Source: Streptomyces sp. PTY087I2
GTDB lineage: Bacteria; Actinomycetota; Actinomycetes; Streptomycetales; Streptomycetaceae
Direction of reading: 5' to 3'
Assembly (NCBI RefSeq): GCF_001687325.1
Contig: NZ_LZRD01000013.1
Span: 62,001-126,000 of the forward strand
DNA: 64,000 nucleotides
Within the stretch, counting starts at the first letter, position 1, and the number at the start of each line of letters is the position of its first letter. Below the pieces are notes generated by a model that was given only the letters and a program-made list of their open reading frames with translations, was not told where the DNA came from and did no database searches. Made by a program: the position numbers and the translations under genes. Shown piece after piece: positions 28,796-37,433 of this stretch.

Positions 28796-30480
28796 GACTT
28801 GCCTCCTGCGAGAAGCTGCTGCACGGCGGGGTCGGTGAGGCCGAGGAGGACGGCGGGCCAGAGGCCGGCGAGGACGGTGAGCGCGGCGAGCGGGGTCCAG
28901 GCGGCGGCTTCGTACGGGTGGATGTCGGCGAGTTGCGGGGTGGTGGCCGTGCGGGAATCGGCGGTTCCGGACGGCTGGGAACCGGTGGGTCCGGACGGCT
29001 GTGCGTCGTCCGCCGCTTGCGGGGCCTGCTCGTCGAGTGACAGCCGGGAGTGGGGCGTGTGCTCGCCCATGCAGACGCGGCGGACGACGATGAGCATGTA
29101 CGCGGCAGTGAGCAGGGTGCCGAACGCCCCGATGGCCATGAAGGTGCGGAACGCGGGGCGGCTGAGGCCTTCGGCGGGGCTGTACGCGCCGAACAGGGTG
29201 AGCATCTCGCCCCAGAATCCGGCGAGTCCGGGCAGGCCGAGCGAGGCGACGGCGGCGAAGGCGAGCAGCGCGCCGAGGCGGGGGGCCCGGCCGTAGAGGG
29301 CGGCTCCGGTCGCTCCGGCGAGGGTGTCGAGGTCGGCGGTGCCGTAGCGGTCCTTCACGGCGCCGACCAGGAAGAACAGCAGGCCGGTGATGAGGCCGTG
29401 GGCGATGTTGGCGAAGAGCGCGCCGTTGACTCCGGTGGGGGTCATGGTGGCGATGCCGAGCAGGACGAAGCCCATGTGGCCGACGGACGAGTACGCGATG
29501 AGCCGCTTGAGGTCGCCCTTGGCGCCGGTACGGGCCAGGGCCAGGCAGGCGAGGGATCCGTAGACGATGCCGACGACGGCGAACGCGGCGAGGTAGGGCG
29601 CGAAGGTGCGCATACCGTCCGGGGCGATGGGGAGCAGGATCCGGACGAATCCGTACGTTCCCATCTTCAGCAGGACGCCCGCGAGGAGGACGGAGCCGAC
29701 GGTCGGGGCGGCGGTGTGGGCGTCGGGCAGCCAGCTGTGCAGGGGCCACATCGGGGTCTTCACGGCGAGGCCGAGACCGATCGCGAGTACGGCGATGACC
29801 TGCACGGATGTGGTGAGGCCGCGGCCGTTGTCAGTGGCGAGTGCCACCATGTCGAAGGTGCCGCTCTTCAGCCCGATGAGAAGGAGGCCGAGCAGCATGA
29901 CGACCGAGCCGAGCAGCGTGTAGAGGATGAACTTCCAGGCGGCCGCCTGCCGTTGGTCGCCGCCCCAGCGATTGATGAGGAAGTACATCGGGATGAGGAC
30001 CATCTCGAAGGCGAGGAAGAAGAGCAGCAGGTCGAGGACGGCGAAGGTGGCGAGGGTGCCGGACTCCAGGACGAGGACGAGGGCGGTGAACGCCTTCGGT
30101 GAGGGGCCCGCGGGCAGCTTGAAGTAGCTGTACAGCGCGCAGAGGAAGGTCAGCAGCGCGGTCAGGACCAGGAGGGGGAGCGAGATGCCGTCGATGCCGA
30201 GGTGGATGCGGACGTCGAGCGCCGGGATCCAGCTGATGTCGGTGGTCGCCTGCATCGTGGCGGGGTGGTCGTGGTCGAAGCCGGCGGCCAGGACGATCGC
30301 GGCGATCAGGACGGCGCCGGTGACGGTCACGCCGTGGCGCAGCACGGCCTGGTCGGGGTTCTTCCCCTTGAGCCCGGGCGGGGCGGGGAGCAGGGCCGCG
30401 AGGGCGCCGAGGAGCGGGGCGACGACGATGAACGCCAGAAGGAACTGCATCACGGACGGGCTGATATCGATCACGGTCAC
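28792..30480 (-). CDS. nuoM: NADH-quinone oxidoreductase-like subunit M
   Basis: Antiporter-like proton-pumping subunit, 562 residues. It keeps the conserved Glu in FFLAFEMVLIPMYFLINRWGG and the lysine in GLAVKTPMWPLHSWLPDAHT, with GVLLKMGTYGF further on. The C-terminal region has a hydrophilic insert of about 50 residues (Gln/Pro/Ser/Thr-rich) before the last helix, longer than usual. GTG 30478-30480 overlaps the nuoL stop. Confidence 0.94.
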   Translation of the reverse strand: MTVIDISPSVMQFLLAFIVVAPLLGALAALLPAPPGLKGKNPDQAVLRHGVTVTGAVLIAAIVLAAGFDHDHPATMQATTDISWIPALDVRIHLGIDGISLPLLVLTALLTFLCALYSYFKLPAGPSPKAFTALVLVLESGTLATFAVLDLLLFFLAFEMVLIPMYFLINRWGGDQRQAAAWKFILYTLLGSVVMLLGLLLIGLKSGTFDMVALATDNGRGLTTSVQVIAVLAIGLGLAVKTPMWPLHSWLPDAHTAAPTVGSVLLAGVLLKMGTYGFVRILLPIAPDGMRTFAPYLAAFAVVGIVYGSLACLALARTGAKGDLKRLIAYSSVGHMGFVLLGIATMTPTGVNGALFANIAHGLITGLLFFLVGAVKDRYGTADLDTLAGATGAALYGRAPRLGALLAFAAVASLGLPGLAGFWGEMLTLFGAYSPAEGLSRPAFRTFMAIGAFGTLLTAAYMLIVVRRVCMGEHTPHSRLSLDEQAPQAADDAQPSGPTGSQPSGTADSRTATTPQLADIHPYEAAAWTPLAALTVLAGLWPAVLLGLTDPAVQQLLAGGKS

Positions 30481-32477
30481 GACCCCGCGTTGACGTTGGC
30501 GAAGACGACGGCGGCGATCGCCAGGGCGAGGGACCCGGCGAGCAGGGCGCTGACGTAGGTCTGCACGTTGCCGGTCTGGGCCCGGCGGACGGCGGTGCCG
30601 AGGAGGCGGGTGACGGCGCCCGTTCCATTGACGTAGGTGTCAACGACCTCGCGGTCCAGGAAGCGGACGAGGCGGGCTGCTGCCCGGACGGGCCGGACGA
30701 ACAGCGCCGTGTACAGGGCGTCGAGGTGGAAGCCGGTGACCGCGTGGCGGTGCAGCGGGCCCAGGAGGAGCCTGCCGGGGTCGGCCGGGTCGGGGGCGTC
30801 CGCGATGGTGCCGTAGACGGCGGTGTGGGACGTCATGGCCTCGGCTTCGACGAGAGCGGGTTCGGCGTCCGGGTGGGCGGCCACGGCCCCGATGGGCGTG
30901 CGGGCGGCGAGGGCGGTGGTGTGCCGCCACGCGCCGTAGGTGACGAGGCCGCCGACGAGCGTGACGCCGGTGGAGAGGACGGCGGTGGTGAGGGACGGCG
31001 TGAGGGCGTGCCCGTCGAACCAGTCGCCGACCAGGCCGGTGGCGAGACCGAAGCCGATGGTGGGGACGGCCAGGATCCACAGGACGGAGGTCATGGCGAG
31101 GGGCTGCTTGCCGTGGTCGGGGACTTCGGCCCCGCGGCCACGGAAGGCGAGGAGCCAGAGGCGTACGGCGTAGGAGGCGGTCAGGACGGCTGCGAGGAGC
31201 CCGGCGATCAGGATCGTCCAGCCCGCGGCGGCCGGGGCGACGGTCCGGTCCCCCAGCGCGGTGTGCTCGGCGGCGACGAGGACGGCTTCCTTGGAGAAGA
31301 AGCCGGCGAACGGCGGGATGGCGGCAAGGGCGAGGAGCGCGACGGTCATCGTCCAGTAGGCGTCCGGGATGCGGCGGGCGAGGCCGCTCATCCGGGACAT
31401 GGCGGCGAGCGAGTTGGTGCCGGCGGCGTGGATGACGACGCCCGCGGCGAGGAAGAGGACGGCTTTGAACGCACCGTGCGAGATGAGGTGGAAGACGGCC
31501 GCGCCCCGGTCGCCGACGGCGAGGGCGCCCGACATGTAGCCGAGCTGACCGATCGTCGAGTAGGCGAGGACGCGTTTGATGTCGTCCTGGGCGAGGGCGG
31601 CGAGCCCGGACCCGATCATCGTGACGGCGGCCATCACGGCGAGGACGACGAGCGCCGCGCCGGAGGCCGCGAAGACGGGCAGCAGGCGGGCCACGAAGTA
31701 GATGCCGGCGGCGACCATCGTCGCGGCGTGGATGAGCGCGGAGACGGGGGTGGGGCCGGCCATCGCGTCGGGCAGCCAGGTGTGCAGGGGGAACTGCGCC
31801 GACTTGCCCGCGACGCCCGCGAGGAGCAGCAGGGCGATGAGCGTGGGGTGCTCAAGACCGCCGTTGGCGACGGCGGCGAGGATCTTGGTGATCCGGAAGC
31901 TGCCGGTGTCGGCGGCGAGCGCGAACAGGCCGATCAGGAAGGGGACGTCGCCGAGTTTGGTGACCAGGAAGGCCTTGAGGGAGGCGGCCCGGGCCTCGGG
32001 CGTCTCCCAGTAGTGGCCGACGAGGAAGTACGAGCAGATGCCCATGATCTCCCAGCCGACCAGGAGCACCATCAGATCGCCGGAGTAGACGACCAGGAGC
32101 ATCGCGGAGGTGAAGAGGGAGACGAGGGCCGCGTAGGAGGGGTAGCGGGCGTCGTCGCGGAGGTAGGCCGTGGAGTACAGCTGTACGCAGGTGGCGACGA
32201 CGGTGACGAGGACGGCGACCAGCACGGCGAAGCCGTCGAGGTGCAGCGCCAGGTCGATCGGGACCGAGCCGGTGGGCGTCAGCTGGGTCGCGGCGTCGAT
32301 GGCCCGGCCGCCGCCCTGGCGGACGGCGACGAGCACGGCGAGGACGGCCGCGGTGAGGGTCGGGAGGATCGCCAGCGGGCGGACGAAGCCGGGGGCCGTG
32401 CGGCCGACGGCGAGCCCGCCGAGGGCGCCGAGGAACGGGAGGAGGGGGACGAGGGCGGCGAGGGTCGTGGTGGTCAC
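30477..32477 (-). CDS. nuoL: NADH-quinone oxidoreductase-like subunit L
   Basis: Largest antiporter-like subunit, 666 residues, ending in the extra helices that form the long lateral arm in complex I. Conserved Glu in VGWEIMGICSYFLVGHYW, lysine in GVAGKSAQFPLHTWLPDAM, and the block PVSALIHAATMVAAGIY are all intact, so it should be able to pump. GTG 32475-32477 overlaps the nuoK stop. Confidence 0.94.
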   Translation of the reverse strand: MTTTTLAALVPLLPFLGALGGLAVGRTAPGFVRPLAILPTLTAAVLAVLVAVRQGGGRAIDAATQLTPTGSVPIDLALHLDGFAVLVAVLVTVVATCVQLYSTAYLRDDARYPSYAALVSLFTSAMLLVVYSGDLMVLLVGWEIMGICSYFLVGHYWETPEARAASLKAFLVTKLGDVPFLIGLFALAADTGSFRITKILAAVANGGLEHPTLIALLLLAGVAGKSAQFPLHTWLPDAMAGPTPVSALIHAATMVAAGIYFVARLLPVFAASGAALVVLAVMAAVTMIGSGLAALAQDDIKRVLAYSTIGQLGYMSGALAVGDRGAAVFHLISHGAFKAVLFLAAGVVIHAAGTNSLAAMSRMSGLARRIPDAYWTMTVALLALAAIPPFAGFFSKEAVLVAAEHTALGDRTVAPAAAGWTILIAGLLAAVLTASYAVRLWLLAFRGRGAEVPDHGKQPLAMTSVLWILAVPTIGFGLATGLVGDWFDGHALTPSLTTAVLSTGVTLVGGLVTYGAWRHTTALAARTPIGAVAAHPDAEPALVEAEAMTSHTAVYGTIADAPDPADPGRLLLGPLHRHAVTGFHLDALYTALFVRPVRAAARLVRFLDREVVDTYVNGTGAVTRLLGTAVRRAQTGNVQTYVSALLAGSLALAIAAVVFANVNAGS

Positions 32478-32905
32478 GTGGTGGCCTCTGCCTTCTTGGT
32501 CTTTCCTGTTTTCCCGTCCGCCCGGCCGGGGGCCGCCCCGGCGCCGTCGGCATCTGCGTCGTCGGCATCTGCGGTGTCGGGGAGCGTTTCGGCCTCGTCG
32601 GTCTCGGCGGTGTCGCGGAGCCGGTCGATGTCGGAGGTGCCCCGGTTGCGGTAGACGGCCAGGACGATCGCGAGGCCGATGCCGATCTCGGCGGCGGCGA
32701 TGGCGATGGTGAAGAGCGTGAGGGCCTGGCCGGAGTGGAGGGTGTCGCGGAGCCAGACGTCGAAGGCGACGAGGTTGAGGTTGACGGCGTTGAGCATCAG
32801 CTCGACGGACATCAGGACGAGGATCGCGTTGCGGCGGGCGAGGACGCCGTAGAGGCCGACGCAGAAGAGGAGGGCGGCGAGGACCGCGGGATAGGCGAGG
32901 TGCAT
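32474..32905 (-). CDS. nuoK: NADH-quinone oxidoreductase-like subunit K with acidic tail
   Basis: Small membrane subunit with three helices and the two membrane glutamates (LMSVELMLNAVNLNLVAF and AAAEIGIGLAIVLAVYRN) needed for proton transfer in complex I. At 143 residues it is about 40 longer than usual: the end is a hydrophilic Asp/Ala/Glu-rich tail finishing in Lys/Thr residues. ATG 32903-32905 overlaps the nuoJ stop (ATGA). Confidence 0.93.
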   Translation of the reverse strand: MHLAYPAVLAALLFCVGLYGVLARRNAILVLMSVELMLNAVNLNLVAFDVWLRDTLHSGQALTLFTIAIAAAEIGIGLAIVLAVYRNRGTSDIDRLRDTAETDEAETLPDTADADDADADGAGAAPGRADGKTGKTKKAEATT

Positions 32906-33573
32906 CAGCGCCGCACCTCCTTGCCGGGTGCGCCGGGGCGGGACTTGGTGCCGGGCGGGCCGGGGCGGGGCGTGGTCTCCGTGCCCGAGGCCGTACCCGT
33001 GCTCGTGTCCGTGTCGCGTTTGCGGGAGAGGACGATCGCGCCGACGAGGGCGGCGAGCAGCAGGACGGAGAGCGCCTCGAAGGGGAGGACCCAGTTCCGG
33101 AAGAGGAAGGCTCCGGTGACGGCGGTCGAGCCCTGGGCCGGCCCGTCGAGGTCGATCCAGGTCGTACGGAAGGCGTCCACGACGACCCAGACGAGGGCGG
33201 CGGCCGAGGCGAGCGCCACACCGAGGGCCACCCACCGGTTGCCCGAGTCTGCGTCCGGGGAGCGGCCGATGGGGGCCCGGGTGAGCATCAGGCCGAAGAG
33301 GAGGAGGACGACGATGGAACCGACGTAGATCAGGACCTGGACCCAGGCGATGAACTCCGCGGTGAGCAGGAGGTACTCGACGGCCAGTCCGCCGAGCGCC
33401 ACGACGAGCCAGAGGGCGGCGTGCACCAGCTGCTTGGTGGTGACGGTGATGACGGCGGCGCCGAGGGTGGCGAGGCCGACGAGGAGGAACGCGATCTCGA
33501 CGCCGGACGGGGAGAGGAAGCCGGGGTGGCCGGCCGCGGCGGAGGTGAGCAGAGGGGACGCGGTGTGCGGCAT
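32905..33573 (-). CDS. nuoJ: NADH-quinone oxidoreductase-like subunit J
   Basis: Five-helix membrane subunit, 222 residues, with the conserved block AEFIAWVQVLIYVGSIVVLLLFGLML (pi-bulge region of TM3 in complex I) in the middle. The C-terminus is a Thr/Pro/Gly/Lys-rich hydrophilic tail. ATG 33571-33573, nine bases after GGAGG, overlaps the nuoI stop; GTG 33576 is a weaker alternative. Confidence 0.92.
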   Translation of the reverse strand: MPHTASPLLTSAAAGHPGFLSPSGVEIAFLLVGLATLGAAVITVTTKQLVHAALWLVVALGGLAVEYLLLTAEFIAWVQVLIYVGSIVVLLLFGLMLTRAPIGRSPDADSGNRWVALGVALASAAALVWVVVDAFRTTWIDLDGPAQGSTAVTGAFLFRNWVLPFEALSVLLLAALVGAIVLSRKRDTDTSTGTASGTETTPRPGPPGTKSRPGAPGKEVRR

Positions 33574-34145
33574 CACGGGGTTCCTCCCTTCTCGTCCTGC
33601 CGGGCCTGCTGTTCCTGTGCGCGTTGGGCGGCGAGTTTGTCGGCCGTCTTGCGGGCGGCGGCGATCTCCTTGGGCTCCTCGGCGGCGGGGTCGAGGGCGG
33701 GCGGCTCCGGCACGGTCCACATCCACTCGCGGAGCTTGTCCCGCTCGTGGGTGAGTTCGTGGATCTCCGTCTCCGCGTACTCGAACTCGGGTGACCAGAA
33801 CAGCGCGTCGAAGGGGCACACCTCGATGCAGATACCGCAGTACATGCAGAGGGAGAAGTCGATGGCGAAGCGGTCGAGGACGTTCCGGCTGCGCTCACGG
33901 CCGCCGGGGGCGGCGGGCGGCGACGTCTCCTTGTGGGAGTCGATGTAGATGCACCAGTCGGGGCACTCACGGGCGCAGAGCATGCAGACCGTGCAGTTCT
34001 CCTCGAACAGTCCGATGACGCCCCGGGAGCGGGGCGGGAGTTCGGGCTGGGTGTCCGGGTACTGCGCGGTGACGGTCTTCCTCGTCATCGTGCGCAGGGT
34101 GACGGCGAGGCCTTTGGCCAGGCCGGATCCGGGGATCGGGGGCAT
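33573..34145 (-). CDS. nuoI: NADH-quinone oxidoreductase-like subunit I (2 x [4Fe-4S])
   Basis: Peripheral iron-sulphur subunit carrying clusters N6a and N6b, which pass electrons to N2 in NuoB. Length 190 residues. Both ferredoxin motifs are intact: CTVCMLCARECP and CMYCGICIEVCP. A long charged C-terminal tail (from about residue 140, Glu/Ala/Arg/Lys-rich, probably helical) follows. With no NuoE/F/G in this operon, NuoI is the natural entry point for electrons, for example from ferredoxin (inference). Confidence 0.94.
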   Translation of the reverse strand: MPPIPGSGLAKGLAVTLRTMTRKTVTAQYPDTQPELPPRSRGVIGLFEENCTVCMLCARECPDWCIYIDSHKETSPPAAPGGRERSRNVLDRFAIDFSLCMYCGICIEVCPFDALFWSPEFEYAETEIHELTHERDKLREWMWTVPEPPALDPAAEEPKEIAAARKTADKLAAQRAQEQQARQDEKGGTP

Positions 34146-35113
34146 CAGTTGATCGCCACCTTCACGATGCCGGTGAGCGCGATCTGCGCGAGGGCGAGCG
34201 GGACGAGGGTGGTCCAGGCGAGCTTCTGCAACTGGTCCTCACGCAGGCGCGGGTAGCTGACGCGCAGCCAGATGACGACGAACGCGAGGAGGGCGGTCTT
34301 GAGGAGGGTCCAGAGCCAGCCGAGTCCGTCGGCGCCGAACGGGCCGTGCCAGCCGCCGAGGAAGAGGACGGTGGTCAGGGCGCACAGGATGACGATGCCC
34401 GCGTACTCGGCGAGGAGGAACAGGGCGAAGCGCAGACCGGTGTACTCGGTGTACGCGCCGAAGATGATCTCGGAGTCGGCGACCGGCATATCGAAGGGCG
34501 GTCGCTGGAGTTCGGCGAGCCCGGCGACGAAGAAGACCAGAGCGCCGACGATCTGCCAGGGCAGCCACCACCACGCGAAGGCGTCGAGGATGCCGGTGAG
34601 CGAGACCGTGCCGGCCGCCATGGCCACGGAGGCGGCGGCCAGGAGCATCGGGAGCTCGTAGGAGAGCAGTTGCGCGGCGGTACGGAGGCCGCCGAGCAGG
34701 GAGAACTTGTTGGCGGACGCCCAGCCGGCCATGAGCGAGCCGAGGACGCCGATGCCCATGACGGCGAGCACGAAGAAGATGCCCGCGTCGATGACCTGCA
34801 CGACCGCGCCGTCGCCGGGGCCGACGGGGATGACGGCGAGGACGAGGAGGTACGGGAGGAGGGCGACGGCGGGGGCGAGCTGGAAGACGCGGCGGTCGGC
34901 GGCGGCCGGGACCACGTCCTCCTTCTGCGCGAACTTCACGCCGTCCGCGACGAGCTGGGCCCAGCCGTGGAAGCCACCTGCGTACATGGGGCCGAGGCGG
35001 CCCTGCATGTGGGCCATGACCTTGTGTTCCGTCTGGCCCACGAGGAGGGGGGCGACCAGGAACACGACGAAGACGACGGCCAGGCGGAGGGCGACGTCGA
35101 GTACGTCGTTCAC
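34145..35113 (-). CDS. nuoH: NADH-quinone oxidoreductase-like subunit H
   Basis: Membrane subunit that forms the quinone channel with NuoB and NuoD in complex I. Length 322 residues, eight helices. The block AELQRPPFDMPVADSEIIFG followed by AYTEYTGLRFALFLLAEY matches the conserved quinone-site loop, except that the usual Pro-Glu-Ala is Pro-Val-Ala, losing one conserved Glu. GTG 35111-35113 overlaps the nuoC stop. In complete operons nuoD, E, F and G lie between nuoC and nuoH; here they are absent. Confidence 0.93.
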   Translation of the reverse strand: MNDVLDVALRLAVVFVVFLVAPLLVGQTEHKVMAHMQGRLGPMYAGGFHGWAQLVADGVKFAQKEDVVPAAADRRVFQLAPAVALLPYLLVLAVIPVGPGDGAVVQVIDAGIFFVLAVMGIGVLGSLMAGWASANKFSLLGGLRTAAQLLSYELPMLLAAASVAMAAGTVSLTGILDAFAWWWLPWQIVGALVFFVAGLAELQRPPFDMPVADSEIIFGAYTEYTGLRFALFLLAEYAGIVILCALTTVLFLGGWHGPFGADGLGWLWTLLKTALLAFVVIWLRVSYPRLREDQLQKLAWTTLVPLALAQIALTGIVKVAIN

Positions 35114-36744
35114 TCGGGATCGCCTCCGGCGGGGTGGTCTGGGGTGGGCTTGTCGTCCGGTTCCGGGGTGTCGTTCGACTCCGGGGTGTCGCTGGGTTCG
35201 GGGGTGTCGCTGGGGGTGGGAGCGGGGGTGGGGCCGCTGCGCGGGGCTTCTCCCCTACCCGCCCCTTCCCGAACCGGGGGCTCCGCCCCCGTGCCCCCGC
35301 TCCTCAAACGCCGGAGGGGCTGGGACGGCTCGTCCGGGGACGCGTCCTCCGGGCCCTCCGGTTCGTCGAAGGCCGGCTGCGCGTCGTGCCACGGGGCGTC
35401 CGTGCTGCGCACCCGGGGTGGACGCGACGGCGACCCCTCGGACGCACCGGCCGCCGGACGCTGACTGGCCGAACCGTCGGCGGCGGAGCGGGAGCGGCGC
35501 GGGCCGGCCGCCGGGGGCGCGGGCGGCTCACCCGGCTCGGGCCGCTGACTGGCCGAGCCGTCTGACGCAGACCGGGAACGACGAGCGGGCCGCGCAGGGG
35601 TGGCCCCGGGCCCGTCCGCCTCCGGGCGCTGACTGGCCGAACCCTCCGACGCCGACCGGGAACGGCGTGCCGGGGCGGGCGGAGTGTCCGCGTGAGCGTC
35701 GGTGGACGGCTGCTGGCTGGCCGAACCCTGCGACGCCGACCGGGAACGACGCGGGCGGGCCGCCGCAGGCGTATCCGGTGCCGCAGGCGTATCCGGTGCC
35801 GCAGGCGCCGCCTCGGGGGCCTCGGGCACCTCCGGGGACGCGGGGGCAGGGGCCTGCGCACCGGCGGCCCCACTGGGTACATCCGGGGCAGCCGCGCCGG
35901 CCGCCTTGGGCGCCTCCGGGCCGGAGGCCTCGGGGGTACCCGTGCCGGGCGGCGCGGTGGCCTCCGGACCGGGCCTGGCGGGAGTTTCCGGACCGGGAGC
36001 GGGTGTCGTGGCGGGTTGTGCCGCCGAGCCCTCGCCCGCCGTGCGGGTGCGGCGCGGCGGGCGGTCGGACGCGGGGCGGGCGATCCGGGTCGGGCGGGCT
36101 GCGGCCGGGGGGAGTTGGCCCTTCAGGGGGCCCCATTCGTTCGGATCGGGGACCCCTGGCGGGAGCATCGCGCGGCGCTTGGGGCCGGTGTGGCCCTCCG
36201 CCGGCTCTCCCGGCTCCTTCGCCCCGGGCCAGGCCTTCGCGACGCGGGCGGCCAGGACGAAGTCCTTGCGCAGCGGATGGCCTTCGAAGCCTTCCGGCAG
36301 GAGCAGCGGTACGAGATGGGGGTGGCCGTCGAACGCGACGCCGAACATCTCGTGCGTCTCGCGCTCGTGCCACGCCGCGCCCGCGTACACGTCGATGGCG
36401 CTGGGCAGCACCGCCGCGTCGTGCGGCACGGTTGTCCGTACCATCAGCCGCCGCACCGTACCCGTGCCCAGGGCCGCGACATGGGCGCAGACGCGGAAGC
36501 CGACGCCCGGTTCGTCCACGGCGCTGAGCCAGTCGAAGTAGGTGCACCCGAGTACGTCGCGGGCGGTCCGCAGCGCGGTGAGCCAGTCGGCGGCGGGGAC
36601 GTCGACGGTCAGCAGGTCGTACGCCGACTCCGCCGTGGCCCCGTCGCCGAACAGGTCGGTGACCGCGTCCGGCAGCCGGTCGTAGGCCCCGGCCTCGGCT
36701 CCGGCCCCCGCAGCGGATTCCGCGTGCTGGTCGCGGTCGCTCAT
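35110..36744 (-). CDS. nuoC: NADH-quinone oxidoreductase-like subunit C with long repetitive tail
   Basis: 544 residues, more than twice the usual NuoC. The first 210 or so form the NuoC domain, with WHERETHEMFGVAFDGHP and LLLPEGFEGHPLRKDF. The remaining 330 are Pro/Ala/Ser/Thr/Glu-rich, without hydrophobic blocks, and predicted by eye to be disordered. Five copies of an RRSRSASxGSASQRP-like unit occur near residues 229, 331, 357, 386 and 415, the first degenerate. It has no similarity to NuoD, with which NuoC is fused in some bacteria. ATG 36742-36744 overlaps the nuoB stop. Confidence 0.88.
   Translation of the reverse strand: MSDRDQHAESAAGAGAEAGAYDRLPDAVTDLFGDGATAESAYDLLTVDVPAADWLTALRTARDVLGCTYFDWLSAVDEPGVGFRVCAHVAALGTGTVRRLMVRTTVPHDAAVLPSAIDVYAGAAWHERETHEMFGVAFDGHPHLVPLLLPEGFEGHPLRKDFVLAARVAKAWPGAKEPGEPAEGHTGPKRRAMLPPGVPDPNEWGPLKGQLPPAAARPTRIARPASDRPPRRTRTAGEGSAAQPATTPAPGPETPARPGPEATAPPGTGTPEASGPEAPKAAGAAAPDVPSGAAGAQAPAPASPEVPEAPEAAPAAPDTPAAPDTPAAARPRRSRSASQGSASQQPSTDAHADTPPAPARRSRSASEGSASQRPEADGPGATPARPARRSRSASDGSASQRPEPGEPPAPPAAGPRRSRSAADGSASQRPAAGASEGSPSRPPRVRSTDAPWHDAQPAFDEPEGPEDASPDEPSQPLRRLRSGGTGAEPPVREGAGRGEAPRSGPTPAPTPSDTPEPSDTPESNDTPEPDDKPTPDHPAGGDPE
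35461..36062 (-). repeat. Five in-frame repeats in the nuoC tail
   Basis: Copies of about 45 bases near 36013-36062, 35707-35755, 35626-35675, 35545-35590 and 35461-35505 encode Arg-Arg-Ser-Arg-Ser-Ala units followed by Gly-Ser-Ala-Ser-Gln. The four downstream copies are closely similar; spacers of 10-15 residues differ. Confidence 0.8.
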
Positions 36745-37433
36745 CGCCGCCCCTCCTCGTCCGGTTCCGAAGCCCCTGCCGGAGCCGCTGACGGAGCCGT
36801 TGGGGGCGCTGCGACGAGGCCGCTGCGCAGGGCCTCGGTGGACGGACCGCCGCCCGGCCCCCCGGAGGCGTACCGCTCGGCGAGGGATTCGCGTGCGATC
36901 TTCTCCTGGAGCTTGAGGATGCCCTGGAGCAGCGCCTCGGGCCTGGGCGGGCAGCCGGGTACGTACACATCGACGGGGATGATCTGGTCGACGCCCTTGG
37001 TCACGGAGTACGAGTCCCAGTAGGGGCCGCCGCAGTTGGAGCAGGCGCCGAAGGAGATGACGTACTTCGGTTCGGGCATCTGCTCGTACAGCCGCTTCAC
37101 GGCCGGGGCCATCTTGTCCGTCACGGTGCCGGACACGATCATGAGGTCGGCCTGACGGGGTCCGGGGGCGAACGGGATCACGCCGAGCCGGATGAAGTCG
37201 TGGCGTGCCATGGACGCGGCGATGAACTCGATGGCGCAGCAGGCGAGTCCGAAGTTGAAGACCCAGAGGCTGTAGCGGCGGCCCCAGTTGAGGACGACCT
37301 TCATCGGCTCCGGTGCGAGCCGGGAGAGCACGCCGAGGCGCTTGGGCTCGGGAAGGAGCACCGGGTCGGAGGCGGGTGCGGGCGGGGACGCGGGCTGCTG
37401 CGACGCGGGGGTCGGCCGACTCGTCAGGCCCAT
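36741..37433 (-). CDS. nuoB: NADH-quinone oxidoreductase-like subunit B (N2 cluster)
   Basis: Subunit holding the terminal [4Fe-4S] cluster N2, 230 residues. All four ligands are present: the adjacent pair in GLACCAIEF, one in GACSNCGG and one in VPGCPPRPE. The N-terminal 25 residues are Pro/Ala/Ser-rich, and the C-terminus adds about 40 hydrophilic residues. Its start (ATG 37431-37433) overlaps the end of nuoA by ten bases. Confidence 0.94.
   Translation of the reverse strand: MGLTSRPTPASQQPASPPAPASDPVLLPEPKRLGVLSRLAPEPMKVVLNWGRRYSLWVFNFGLACCAIEFIAASMARHDFIRLGVIPFAPGPRQADLMIVSGTVTDKMAPAVKRLYEQMPEPKYVISFGACSNCGGPYWDSYSVTKGVDQIIPVDVYVPGCPPRPEALLQGILKLQEKIARESLAERYASGGPGGGPSTEALRSGLVAAPPTAPSAAPAGASEPDEEGRR

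Noticed and set aside
35461..36062. NuoC tail as a frameshift artefact or fused NuoD
   Set aside because: The frame is continuous with G/C-rich third positions, ends exactly in an overlap with nuoH, and no NuoD motifs occur.
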